From positions 62,001-126,000 of the forward strand of contig JAKQPS010000120.1 in NCBI GenBank assembly GCA_029564595.1: a stretch of 64,000 bases of DNA. The letters are read 5' to 3'. The position numbers were made by a program, and so were the translations under genes. The notes under the pieces were generated by a model. It worked only from the letters and a program-made list of their open reading frames with translations, did no database searches and was not told the origin of the DNA. The stretch is from a bacterium (lineage in GTDB: Bacteria > UBP15 > UBA6099). Of this stretch, positions 34,714-43,116 are shown piece by piece. Numbering within the stretch: the first letter of the stretch is position 1; every line of letters starts with the position of its first letter.

Positions 34714-36258
34714 ATGAAGATAGTTCTGACAGTTGTCCAAATAGTCATCGCGATTGCCGTTCTATCGGCGCAATTCCTTGTGGTAAGGTTCGAGCGAGAC
34801 GCGCTGTGGGCTGCCCTCGGAGCCAGCGTCGCCGCAGGGCTTCTTCTCCTGATTCTTCATTGGGCGCTTGCCGGGCGCGCCGGCTCCAAGCCGGGATTCC
34901 GGATTCTCAAAACTTCCGGCGTTGCGCTGCTTTTCTTCCCGGCAATGATGTTTCTCGCTTATTCCTACACCCTCTTTTACATGTTCGGCGTCAAGCCTGT
35001 GGCGTTCGCGGTCGCGGCGGCCGCCGCCGGAACATGGGCGACATCGCGGGGCGCCGCCGCAGCGCCCGTCCTGTGCCTCATCCCGGCGGTCTGGCTGCTG
35101 TCGTTTTATATCAACATGCCCGCCCTTCTTCCGGAGATTGCCACTGCCCTGATCTCGGTCGCGGCGGTGGCGGCGATAAAAGTCAGGCTCCGCCTGCCCG
35201 CCGCCGCGCGAGCCGCCGCATTCGCCGCATACGCTCTGGTTCTCTATGGCGGATTCTGGTATCTGTCTCCTATGACTTTTTTTTCGGACGGCGTTCCCGA
35301 CGACGCTGTCGCGAAACACATCAAGCCGCTTGAACGAATGGCCGCCTCCGCGCCTTTCCCTAGAGAGTTCTACGAGGTTGTGGAAAGCTGCGACGGCTCA
35401 ATTCTCTTCCTTTCCAACGTGTTCCGCGCTCCGGGCGCTCTGGCATGGAACAGAGCCGGCGGCGAAACCTACGAACTGGACTGGCTCGACGGAGCGGCGG
35501 AACAACTGACGCTGGACTGCGAAACGAACTCCGCCTTCGTTGGAGAATACAACACGGGCCGGATGATGAGCGTCGCGGGCGGCTCTCTCGAAGGAGAGCG
35601 TCGCGCGCTCCCAGCCAAGGTTTTCAAACCCTGCCGGATGGCCCACCTGCCCGGCTCAAACCTTTTTTACGTCAACTCCGACTTGGCGACTTTTCCTTGG
35701 TTTATCATCAACGGCTCTGGAAACATTCTTCATAAAATCAATATGGGCAACATCGAGGAAATCCTGCCGCTCGAAGACGATTCCTTCATCGCCGTTTCAG
35801 ACGGCATGGTCATACGCTCCCGCTTCGACGCCGAACAGGGCGCCCTGCTTACAGTAGCCAAAAAGCCCCTCCCCGGAGTGGGCCTCAGGTTCGGCCCTCT
35901 CTACCAGCATCTTGCTGCGGACAGGCTGCGCGGCGACATCTACGTCTCTGACTTCAACACAGGGCAGATATTCCGCGTCCGGCTGTCCGACCTCCGCGTC
36001 ACAAAACTCGGCGCATACAGCCGGGGACTAAGGCACATGACGTTCGCTTCGAGCCGGGGCCTGCTCGCCGCCGGCAACTACATCACAGGCGAACTGCTCC
36101 TTATAAACGGAAGCGACGGCTCAGTGGTTTATTCTAAGAACATTGGGTCGCGGCTCCGGGGAGTAACGCTGTCCAGAGACGGCGACAGGATATACGCGGT
36201 GTCCCGCGCGGGGGTGTTCGAGTTGTCATTGGAAAAAGCCGTCTCGGCGGCCCGGTGA
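34714..36258 (+). CDS. Membrane protein with C-terminal beta-propeller, paralogue 1
   Basis: 514 aa. Residues 1-190 form about seven membrane helices; the remaining 320 residues are a soluble domain with repeats that resemble a YncE-like beta-propeller (LRHMTFASSRGLLAAGNYIT; RGVTLSRDGDRIYAVSRAGV). The two other copies at 49413-51917 and 51940-53409 share this design and the final blade motif. The propeller is expected on the outer face of the membrane. No catalytic residues are recognised. It converges on a radical SAM operon. Confidence 0.82.
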   Translation: MKIVLTVVQIVIAIAVLSAQFLVVRFERDALWAALGASVAAGLLLLILHWALAGRAGSKPGFRILKTSGVALLFFPAMMFLAYSYTLFYMFGVKPVAFAVAAAAAGTWATSRGAAAAPVLCLIPAVWLLSFYINMPALLPEIATALISVAAVAAIKVRLRLPAAARAAAFAAYALVLYGGFWYLSPMTFFSDGVPDDAVAKHIKPLERMAASAPFPREFYEVVESCDGSILFLSNVFRAPGALAWNRAGGETYELDWLDGAAEQLTLDCETNSAFVGEYNTGRMMSVAGGSLEGERRALPAKVFKPCRMAHLPGSNLFYVNSDLATFPWFIINGSGNILHKINMGNIEEILPLEDDSFIAVSDGMVIRSRFDAEQGALLTVAKKPLPGVGLRFGPLYQHLAADRLRGDIYVSDFNTGQIFRVRLSDLRVTKLGAYSRGLRHMTFASSRGLLAAGNYITGELLLINGSDGSVVYSKNIGSRLRGVTLSRDGDRIYAVSRAGVFELSLEKAVSAAR

Positions 36259-36285
36259 CGCGATTTCTCGCGTCCGTCCGCTCTC

Positions 36286-37365
36286 TCACGCTCCGCCGTG
36301 CATCCTGATTTCGCCATACACCTCAAAAGGCCTGCCGACAGCGTGCGCCAGCCGCATCCTCGCGCCGGTCTCCGCGCTCCCGCAGTCGAAGCACTTCGCC
36401 CCGCACGCCTTCACTTCCCTCAGCCGCGACCGAAATTCTCCCGAATCCATTATTTCTTCTATCGTTTTTTCTCTTAAATTCAAGCCAGTGTCATATTCAT
36501 AGCACGGCATGACATTCCCCGCCGGGTCGATGACTACCCACAGGAAACCCGCATAGCACGGAACCCTCCCGCGCCCTTCGTAAGCCAGATGGATGTTGTC
36601 TATGAAATGCCTCGTGTTCGAGCGGATATGCAGCGAGTCGAGCTTTCCGGCAATCTTCCTGAGAGTCGATTTGACGCCCTCGATGTCTTTCGGCACAAGC
36701 GGCTCCAGAGTCTCTTCCGTCATTGATTTGTGCTGCGGCAGCCTGTTCACGGGAGTGAATTGTATCTTGTCCGCTTTCATCCCGGCGAAGAAGTCCGCGA
36801 TGTCTTCCAGCGCCGATTCGTTCAGACTCGAAACAGCGACGTTTATCCCGACCGGCACGGGACGTTTCAGCGACTTGAAACACTCGACCGCAGAAACAAC
36901 CCTGTCGAAGCCGTCGATGTTTCTTATGCGGCGGTATTTTTCCGGAGCGCAGTGGTCGCAGGAAATGTAAATCATGGACAGTCCGGCGTCCGCGAGAGAC
37001 GCGGCGCGCTCCGGGGTTATCGAAAGCCCGTTGGAATTGACGTGCGCGGATATCCCCTCGCGACGGAATGCCCGAATGATTTCTTCGAGGTCGGGCCTCA
37101 GGATCGGCTCGCCGCCGCCGAATGAAACAATGCGGGCGCGCTTGCTGGCGAGCGCCGGCGCGAGCGCCTTTATCTCTTCCGTCGAAAGCTCGTCCTCGGC
37201 TCTGGCCGCGCTGTCCCTGAACGCGCACATGACGCACGCGGAGTCGCAGCGCCTCGTGATGTCGAAATAGACCAGAGGAATCTGCGCGGGCGGCGTCCCG
37301 GCTCGCCTCGCGGCGCGCACGCTGAAATACGTTCGCGCCGCGTCTGCCATATTGACAATCGTCAT
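36286..37365 (-). CDS. Radical SAM protein with SPASM-like C-terminus
   Basis: About 359 aa. The cluster motif CDSACVMC (C-x3-C-x2-C) lies near residues 40-47, followed by VSFGGGEPILRPDLEE. The C-terminus has CYAGFLWVVIDPAGNVMPCYEY and CGAKCFDC, a SPASM-type auxiliary Fe-S region as in peptide- and sugar-modifying enzymes. I placed the start at ATG 37365 because a longer frame would run into the upstream aminotransferase gene. Spacing of 32 nt to that gene suggests one transcript. Confidence 0.87.
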   Translation of the reverse strand: MTIVNMADAARTYFSVRAARRAGTPPAQIPLVYFDITRRCDSACVMCAFRDSAARAEDELSTEEIKALAPALASKRARIVSFGGGEPILRPDLEEIIRAFRREGISAHVNSNGLSITPERAASLADAGLSMIYISCDHCAPEKYRRIRNIDGFDRVVSAVECFKSLKRPVPVGINVAVSSLNESALEDIADFFAGMKADKIQFTPVNRLPQHKSMTEETLEPLVPKDIEGVKSTLRKIAGKLDSLHIRSNTRHFIDNIHLAYEGRGRVPCYAGFLWVVIDPAGNVMPCYEYDTGLNLREKTIEEIMDSGEFRSRLREVKACGAKCFDCGSAETGARMRLAHAVGRPFEVYGEIRMHGGA

Positions 37366-37397
37366 ATCGTTTTCAACCGGGCGGTTGGCGTCAGCCT

Positions 37398-38600
37398 TCA
37401 ATCCGCGCGGGAAGCGGTCTCCTTCACCGCGCGGGCGGCGCGCAGGGCGTCCGTTTCCGATATCCTGTCGGACATCGGCAGCGTCATAGCTCGGCTGAAG
37501 ACAGCGGCGACGTTCGAGCCGGGGGCCTTCAGGCAGTCGTCGGCTATCTCGTCTCCCGCCGCGACGTCCACCCCTCGCAGCGCCAGCCGCAGCCTCAGCT
37601 TCCCGATGTCCCCATACGCCAGAGCGACCGCCATGTGGCACGAGCCTTCCGCGCCCGGGGCCGTCCTCTGAAACTTCAGCGTCCCGCCAAGGACTTCCCT
37701 GTAGATATCCCTTATTCTTCTCCTGCGGGCCAGCCGCGCGTCCAGACCTTCTATATTCATCGCCGCCAGTTCCGCGAACAGGTCGGGCATAAGCGGCGAG
37801 CCTGCCGCGCGCGCCCCTTCGGGAGCCGTCTTCGCGCCCTCTTTGCGGCGGTACGTAGACACGATGGCGCGGCGCGTCCCTTCATATCCGAACAGCAACA
37901 TCGCCGCCCTCCACGCCGGGCTTCCCACCGCGAAGTCCTCCACGGCGGCGGCGGCGAACTTCAGCCTCGGCGCGCGCTCCGGCGGCCCCGCCGACTCCGC
38001 CCTCTCCCTCGCCCTGCCCAGCCATTCGGCGTCGTTCCCGAATATGACGCCTCCCTGAATGCCCTGCAAAGGCTTCGATTTGTCCAAGCTGATGAACCCC
38101 GCGTCGCCGAAAGTCCCGGCCGGCCTCCCGTTCAGCGTCGCGCCGAACGCCTGCGCGCAGTCCTCGATCAGCGCCAGCCCGCTCGCTCGCGCCATCTTCT
38201 CCAGTTCGAGGATGTCGCACGGCTCGCCGAAGATGTGAGTCGCCAGAACCGCGCCCGTCTTCACTGTCAACGCCCTTCGCGCGGCCTCCGGGCTTATCTG
38301 GAACGTCTCCGGAGCGATATCCACCGCAACCGGGACGAACCCTGACGCCGCTATCGCCGGATACACCATGCCGAACGTGTAAGCGGGAACAAGGACCTCG
38401 CGGCCGGGCGGCATTCCCGAAGTTTCGAGCAGCAGCCGCAGCCCCGCCCTGCCGCTGACAGTGGCGAGCGGGTTCTTAAAGCCGCGTCCGGCGATAAGCC
38501 CTTCGAGCTTCCGCCTGCCGCCCGCCCCGGCCCCGCGCGCAACCAGCCCCATCGCTCCGGGCGCAAAATATATCCTTCTTCTCGGAATTGTCTTTATCAC
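37398..38600 (-). CDS. DegT/DnrJ/EryC1-type aminotransferase
   Basis: 400 aa PLP enzyme. Landmarks are VPAYTFGMVYPAI, ALIEDCAQAFGATLNG (PLP-binding Asp/Gln) and FISLDKSKPLQGIQGG with the likely Schiff-base Lys176. The family aminates keto-sugars, inositols or cyclitols. It lies 4 nt after a B12-type radical SAM gene and before a SPASM radical SAM gene, so the three probably act on one amino-sugar-like or cyclitol product. This is inference from position. Confidence 0.88.
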   Translation of the reverse strand: MIKTIPRRRIYFAPGAMGLVARGAGAGGRRKLEGLIAGRGFKNPLATVSGRAGLRLLLETSGMPPGREVLVPAYTFGMVYPAIAASGFVPVAVDIAPETFQISPEAARRALTVKTGAVLATHIFGEPCDILELEKMARASGLALIEDCAQAFGATLNGRPAGTFGDAGFISLDKSKPLQGIQGGVIFGNDAEWLGRARERAESAGPPERAPRLKFAAAAVEDFAVGSPAWRAAMLLFGYEGTRRAIVSTYRRKEGAKTAPEGARAAGSPLMPDLFAELAAMNIEGLDARLARRRRIRDIYREVLGGTLKFQRTAPGAEGSCHMAVALAYGDIGKLRLRLALRGVDVAAGDEIADDCLKAPGSNVAAVFSRAMTLPMSDRISETDALRAARAVKETASRAD

Positions 38601-38604
38601 TCCG

Positions 38605-40092
38605 TCACTCCGCGCGCCGGGAAACGAACCGAAGCCCCGCCGTCTTCATGGCTTGGCGCGCCACGAAGGAGGCGAACGCCGCGTTCTGTCCCGCCGCGGC
38701 TCGCGGGTTCTCAATCAAATACTTTGCCGCCCCCGCCGCGTGGCCGCGCAGATACAACAGCGAAAAATAATGCTTCGCGTAAAACTTCAGCCTTATTCTT
38801 TTCAACCTGTCCGCGCTCAGCGCGCATATCCCAGCCGCCGGGTCCTCGAACCGCCTGCCGCCGCTCCGCAACCCCGCTTCCTTCGCAAGCTCCGTGTCCG
38901 CGTACGGCGTGCAGAACGACATCTGAACCACCGTCGGGTTAAGCTCCCGCACGAGAGCGGCGGTCATCCGCGCGTCCGCCTCCGTCTCCCCCGGCGAGCC
39001 TATCATCGTCGTGTATCTCGTCGCGAATCCATATTTGTTTATCAGCTTTCCAGTCCGCCGGATTGTTTCCACCGATTCCCTTTTGCCCAACGCCTCCAGA
39101 ACGCGGTCGCTTCCCGATTCCATCCCGCACGTCATGCCCGCGCACCCGGCCCGCTTCAGCGCCGCAAGAACCTCGTCGTCCAAACAATCAAACCGCGTCT
39201 GCATTATCCACGGCGTCGCCCATCCGTACTTCTCAAGCAGCTCGCAGAACCTCAGCGTCCACTCCCTGTCTCCCGTGAACAGGTCGTCTTCCACCGAAAT
39301 AATCGTCCGCCCTCCCCGCTCAACCTGATATTTCATCTCCTCAAACAGCCGCTCCGGCGAACACAGCCTGTATTCTTTCCGCAACGACTGCCGCGTCATC
39401 GCCGTGCAGAACCGGCACGAAAACCTGCAGCCCCTGTTGCCCAGCGCGAACCCCCATTTCAGAGGTCGTCCTATCGCAACCGGGAAAGAGTTCTTTCTGT
39501 ACCTGCCGTCCGTCAGAACCGGGAGCGGCAGAAACGGCATATCGTCCGTGTTCACCGGCGCGGACGGGCCGGAGAACCCGATGCCGCCGTCCGGCTCCAG
39601 CCATTTGACGCCCGGAGGAATGCCGCCCCCGCCGCCCGAAATCAGCCGCTCCGCCAGCCCCGGCAACGCCCCCTCGGCCTCCCCTATCACACAGTAGTCC
39701 GCCAGCCCCCTTTTCAATATCGAATCAGCAGAAACACCGCTGTACATCCCGAACGCCACAACGCTGCCGCCGCGCTCCCTGACCGCCGGGCGCAACCTCT
39801 CAAGAAAACCATCATGCCGCGCCCCCGCCTCCACCGCCACCACTCCCGCGTTGACGCCCCGCAATTCCGAAACATCCCCCCGTTTCACGTCGGACGCGGA
39901 CAGTTCGAGCAGGCGGGAACCGATGCCGGCCGCTTCGAGGGCCGCCCCGCTGAGCGCCGCTCCGAACGGCGGCGTCCTGTCGCGCGGATGCAGCCCCGCC
40001 CCCGTCTCGTCGTCGAACACGACGAACAAGACCTCAGGCGCGCCCTCGCGCCCCCGCCCGATGGCAATAAGATTCGACCCCTTGCGCGTCAA
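38605..40092 (-). CDS. B12-binding-type radical SAM protein
   Basis: 495 aa. An N-terminal Rossmann-like region (VLFVVFDDE, GVNAGVVAVEAG, VVAFGMYSG) is followed by the radical SAM core with CRFSCRFC near residues 220-227 and ISVEDDLFTGDREW. It is the first gene of a three-gene minus-strand unit with the aminotransferase and SPASM protein. The start is TTG 40092, with GAGGG about 10 nt upstream; the true start is uncertain by a few codons. Confidence 0.86.
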   Translation of the reverse strand: MTRKGSNLIAIGRGREGAPEVLFVVFDDETGAGLHPRDRTPPFGAALSGAALEAAGIGSRLLELSASDVKRGDVSELRGVNAGVVAVEAGARHDGFLERLRPAVRERGGSVVAFGMYSGVSADSILKRGLADYCVIGEAEGALPGLAERLISGGGGGIPPGVKWLEPDGGIGFSGPSAPVNTDDMPFLPLPVLTDGRYRKNSFPVAIGRPLKWGFALGNRGCRFSCRFCTAMTRQSLRKEYRLCSPERLFEEMKYQVERGGRTIISVEDDLFTGDREWTLRFCELLEKYGWATPWIMQTRFDCLDDEVLAALKRAGCAGMTCGMESGSDRVLEALGKRESVETIRRTGKLINKYGFATRYTTMIGSPGETEADARMTAALVRELNPTVVQMSFCTPYADTELAKEAGLRSGGRRFEDPAAGICALSADRLKRIRLKFYAKHYFSLLYLRGHAAGAAKYLIENPRAAAGQNAAFASFVARQAMKTAGLRFVSRRAE

Positions 40093-40256
40093 CCGGCAAC
40101 CCTCGATATTCCCTCGCGCCGCTCAGGCGCTCAATCTGTCTTTTGATATACTATTAATCTTCAACCGCGAACCGTCCGCAACCATTTCCATTATACGCTC
40201 CTTGCGACAGCCGGTAAAGGCAAAGACCGCCGCGCTTTAACCATACTCGTCATTAG

Positions 40257-40277
40257 CCCGCGTTTTTCGCCAATGCG
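40257..40277. repeat. R2 palindromic repeat, copy 3
   Basis: CGCGTT, a loop and AATGCG keep the R2 stem with one G-U pair, which suggests that pairing is maintained. It lies 16 nt from R1 copy C. Confidence 0.55.
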
Positions 40278-40293
40278 TTGAAATCTAAGAATG

Positions 40294-40372
40294 AACCCGA
40301 ATCCGTTGTTAGGATTCGGGAGCGATTGTTAAGAGCGGATGAAATGCGGATCGCAAGGCGCATTTTTGCAGT
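40294..40372 (+). repeat. R1 dispersed repeat, copy C (3' end replaced)
   Basis: CCCGAATCC / GGATTCGGG hairpin, then AGCGATTGTT, GAGCGGATGAAATGCG and TTTTTGCAGT, as in copies A and D. The match ends at about 40372 where an R5 palindrome starts, so one element seems inserted into or joined to the other. Confidence 0.7.
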
Positions 40373-40394
40373 AGGGGCGGGGTTGCCCCGCCCC
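40371..40394. repeat. R5 palindromic repeat
   Basis: Starts GTAGGGGCGGGG and returns CCCCGCCCC around a TTG loop. It has the same GTAGGGGCG...CGCCCC design as a cluster at 43258-43520. Confidence 0.6.
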
Positions 40395-40547
40395 GAATTG
40401 TCTCAGTTATTGGTCTCGGAAACCGCGTTCCTGCTGAACAAAAAAGGGCGCCACCCCAAACTTGATTGTGGATACAAATCAGTTCGCATTCTTCCGGGCG
40501 CCACCCTCAAGCGTTTTTTGCTTGTGGGCGCTAATGGTTAAGAAACA

Positions 40548-40566
40548 CCCACAACGGGGTTGTGGG
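40548..40566. repeat. Hairpin CCCACAA / TTGTGGG
   Basis: A perfect 7-bp stem around CGGGG. It is close to the two GGGCGCCACCC direct repeats. Not followed by a T run, so not an obvious terminator. Confidence 0.4.
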
Positions 40567-40722
40567 CGTGCGATGGGGTATATCCAATAAAAACTTGGCA
40601 TATAGATCAGCCTAAAAATGCATTAATTTGGACTGCGGCGATTCATCGCCGCTTTGCCTTTTCGGGAATTCATTCCCGTCTTCCTTGCAGGCCATGAACC
40701 CCCATTCCATCCGCCGCTCAAT

Positions 40723-40746
40723 AATACAGATTACAGACCTGCCCCC
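40723..40746 (+). repeat. R3 repeat, left outer copy
   Basis: AATACAGATTACAGACCTG followed by CCCCC. Inverted partner at 43117-43140. Confidence 0.75.
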
Positions 40747-40928
40747 TGACTCCCCTAGGACATATCAGCTTTTATCGTTGGTTTACACGATTAACATATC
40801 TCGCTTTAAAACTCAAATGCTCCGCTTTCACCCAAAACCCTTCAATATTGCTTTTCAGCATATCCCCAAAACCGGCTCATCCTATATTCAGTTGTCGCAA
40901 GTCAAACATCATGATTACCCGCTAATTC

Positions 40929-41120
40929 TTACAGAATAATCTGCCAACAATCTCGACCTGACCCCAAACCTTTCCCCCAAACCATTCCAATAATACAAAT
41001 TACAGACCTGACCCCGCACTCGCTTACATAATTGGTGACTGTCCCTAGTATTCCTCGCCTTCGCTTCCGCTCTTGCTTCAACTCCGCCTCTAACCGCTCT
41101 ATTCGTTCATCGGCTATCAT
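40929..41120 (-). CDS. Small coiled-coil protein, possibly truncated by R3 repeat
   Basis: 63 aa. AGGAGGG 6-7 nt before ATG 41120 is one of the best Shine-Dalgarno sites in the region. The N-terminal 25 residues (MIADERIERLEAELKQERKR) are a charged coiled coil. The C-terminal half is encoded by R3 repeat DNA, so the original end was probably replaced when the repeat arrived. It begins 19 nt after the zinc-ribbon gene. Function unknown. Confidence 0.5.
   Translation of the reverse strand: MIADERIERLEAELKQERKRRRGILGTVTNYVSECGVRSVICIIGMVWGKGLGSGRDCWQIIL
40992..41015 (+). repeat. R3 repeat, inner copy
   Basis: AATACAAATTACAGACCTGA followed by CCCC, in direct orientation with the left outer copy. 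It overlaps the 3' half of the small coiled-coil gene. Confidence 0.75.
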
Positions 41121-41139
41121 AATACCCTCCTGTCCATAC

Positions 41140-41676
41140 TCACCAACAATCGCCGTATATTATTTCATTATTTGCTCCATATGGATAAATCGTACATACA
41201 CTTCCGGTAATTCTGTTGTGTTTCATTAGCCCATGAAGGTTCCGGTCGCTAACTTGATAGGTTTTCCACGGCGTCGGCCACACAAACCAACCGAACAATA
41301 AAGGCAAGATGATTATTGCCGATATTACACATATCCTGATTTCTTTAGGAAGACTCTGAAACTGTTCCATCATCTTTTCATTTCCTTTCGTTCGCCCGTT
41401 TTTTCTCTCTGTTATTTGACTATCCATGATTAACTCGCTCGATTCAGCCTTAATGCCTATTTGTATCGTTTTACCACAGGCCGCGCAGAATCTATCATCA
41501 GGACGCAATGGTCTGCCACATTTGTCACATAGCTCGATTTTAGCAGCCTGCATTGTCGCCCTTGATTCATTCTTATTGCCACTCTGTATCGTTTTCTCAC
41601 AAGCTGCGCATAATTTATCCTTCGGTAACAATTTGTAATAGGGTCTTCCACATTGTTCACACTTCTCGATGCCCAT
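41140..41676 (-). CDS. Zinc-ribbon membrane protein
   Basis: About 178 aa. Two zinc ribbons stand at the N-terminus (CEQCGRPY..CAAC and CDKCGRPLRPDDRFCAACGK), then a linker and one membrane helix (IRICVISAIIILPLLFGWFVW), then about 45 residues outside. Ribbons joined to a membrane helix occur in regulatory or sensing proteins of many kinds; no specific role can be given. I chose ATG 41676 with AGGGCGG upstream; ATGs at 41694, 41724 and a start at 41742 are also possible. Base composition is AT-rich like its neighbours in the island. Confidence 0.75.
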   Translation of the reverse strand: MGIEKCEQCGRPYYKLLPKDKLCAACEKTIQSGNKNESRATMQAAKIELCDKCGRPLRPDDRFCAACGKTIQIGIKAESSELIMDSQITERKNGRTKGNEKMMEQFQSLPKEIRICVISAIIILPLLFGWFVWPTPWKTYQVSDRNLHGLMKHNRITGSVCTIYPYGANNEIIYGDCW

Positions 41677-41812
41677 TGCTACACCGCCCTGCATTGATTC
41701 ACCCGAATATTGTCTGTTTGCCATTCTACCACAAATCGACATGGCAAACCCTCACATGAAGCAAAAAGTCTGAACCGGGACTCATGGATGCTGGGTTAAG
41801 TCTGGAGGATGA

Positions 41813-41826
41813 GGGGTCAGGTCTGT
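41813..41826 (-). repeat. R3 repeat, inner partial copy
   Basis: GGGGTCAGGTCTGT in the gap between the HEPN and zinc-ribbon genes; only the C-rich half of R3 is present, inverted relative to the left copies. Confidence 0.6.
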
Positions 41827-41839
41827 CAATGAATCTTTC

Positions 41840-43054
41840 TTATTTAATATCAAATGAGGGACGGATGTCTTCTTTAATTGATTTAATTTTATCAATCAAA
41901 TCTTTTCTTTTACTTTCGCAATAAACAGAATCATCAATGCATCTCACAAATTCTTCCTTTTCAACATTCAAAATAAGAAATGAAGTTAAAACGATTCTAG
42001 TTATCTCAGCTATTCTTTTCATCAGTTCATGAATAGTCATGTTAAAACGATCGTATATCTTCTTCTTCTGCTTTTCGTCTATCGCTGAACCATGAATGTA
42101 CTTGCTTCTAATATCATAAGATTCCTTTAGCATATCTCTCGTTTTTAATCCATCAAACCCTAAGAATGTCAGCAATAAGCTGATTCTCTGGCAGAATTTA
42201 AACTTCAGCTCGCCATTTTCACTCAATACAATTGCTTCCAAAGCATTTACCAACGTTGTGATTTTTCTTTCGGAAGCTTCTCCAACACTACTTTCTAAGA
42301 ATATCCGATATCGGTCATATCCTATCTTTGCTGGCCCTTCATCTAGATATTTTACTAATTCATATATCTCCTTAAAGCGGTTTGAATCTAACTGTAGAAA
42401 TGGGCGCGTAAACAATGGAAAATTGTTATTCGTTGAACTGATTATTCCGGGGATATCTTCCATTTTTAATCCAAGGCATCTTACTGAACATGTATTCAAC
42501 AAAGACAGTGTCGCAATAATCATATCTTCGGCTCTACGCATATTCATACCATAATCGCACTCGGACAATAGATGTGTTTCAATTTGAAATTCTACAACAG
42601 CAGATGGTTTAATGCGGTCGATGTTATTAGGCACAAAACATACGGATGTAAAATCATCTGGTTTCGGTTTCCGGATTTTTATACAATCAGTCAGTCTGTA
42701 TTCTTCGACATTGTCTTCAAGATAGTATCCGCATATCCATATTTCACCTTGTGCGTCGGCAAACTTGTTTTTAACACGGTCGATAAATCTGTTTTTTGCT
42801 GCTTCTATTGTCGTGTTTTGAGGATTGTTCTTTGACAACTTTGCATATTTAATGCAGAATCTGTCAAGAAACTCCCTTGCTCGCAATGCTTGGTTTTGCT
42901 CGTTATTTGATTCAATATAATCCTTGACTGCTAAATAGTGACTGTTTGAGAGAAGCTCATTTAAAAAATTATTTTCATCCCTAAAAGAGTTGTCAGGCGT
43001 ACATTCAAGATCATCGCATAGCGCAGATGTTATTGATGATATTTCTTTTTCCAT
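41840..43054 (-). CDS. Apea-like HEPN domain protein
   Basis: 404 aa, AT-rich. The C-terminal region holds YDIRSKYIHG (residues 313-322), an R-x4-H motif in the form typical of Apea-like HEPN domains, whose relatives are metal-independent RNases in toxins and phage defence. The preceding helical part (TTLVNALEAIVLSENGELKF) also matches this group. The N-terminal 240 residues are not recognised. AGGAG lies 7 nt before ATG 43054 and TATAAT about 20-25 nt upstream. It is the lead gene of the island, followed by the zinc-ribbon membrane protein. Whether it cuts RNA is not shown. Confidence 0.85.
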   Translation of the reverse strand: MEKEISSITSALCDDLECTPDNSFRDENNFLNELLSNSHYLAVKDYIESNNEQNQALRAREFLDRFCIKYAKLSKNNPQNTTIEAAKNRFIDRVKNKFADAQGEIWICGYYLEDNVEEYRLTDCIKIRKPKPDDFTSVCFVPNNIDRIKPSAVVEFQIETHLLSECDYGMNMRRAEDMIIATLSLLNTCSVRCLGLKMEDIPGIISSTNNNFPLFTRPFLQLDSNRFKEIYELVKYLDEGPAKIGYDRYRIFLESSVGEASERKITTLVNALEAIVLSENGELKFKFCQRISLLLTFLGFDGLKTRDMLKESYDIRSKYIHGSAIDEKQKKKIYDRFNMTIHELMKRIAEITRIVLTSFLILNVEKEEFVRCIDDSVYCESKRKDLIDKIKSIKEDIRPSFDIK

Positions 43055-43116
43055 TGAAAACTCCTATTTTTTTTAATTATAAACAATGCAAGCTAAAAAG
43101 GATATTGGGGAAATGC

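Larger units (their letters stand above)
40093..40722. other. Repeat-rich intergenic region
   Basis: About 630 nt without a credible gene. It holds in order an R2 hairpin, an R1 copy, an R5 palindrome, two GGGCGCCACCC direct repeats 50 bp apart (40446-40456, 40496-40506), CAAGC/GCTTG and CCCACAA/TTGTGGG hairpins. It borders the AT-rich island on the left. Confidence 0.7.

Noticed and set aside
38461-40146. A 561-codon Arg/Pro-rich plus-strand frame
   Set aside because: Antisense to the DegT and radical SAM genes; its composition is typical of a shadow frame.
40278-40541. An 87-codon frame across repeat DNA
   Set aside because: It is made of R1 and R5 repeat sequence and has no RBS or recognisable protein features.
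40548-40566. Integron attC-like site
   Set aside because: The hairpin lacks the GTTRRRY / RYYYAAC core sites and no integrase is present.
40628-40939. A 103-codon frame with a weak resemblance to repeat-encoded peptides
   Set aside because: It reads through the left R3 copy, and the same peptide (IIQITDLPP) is simply the R3 repeat translated.
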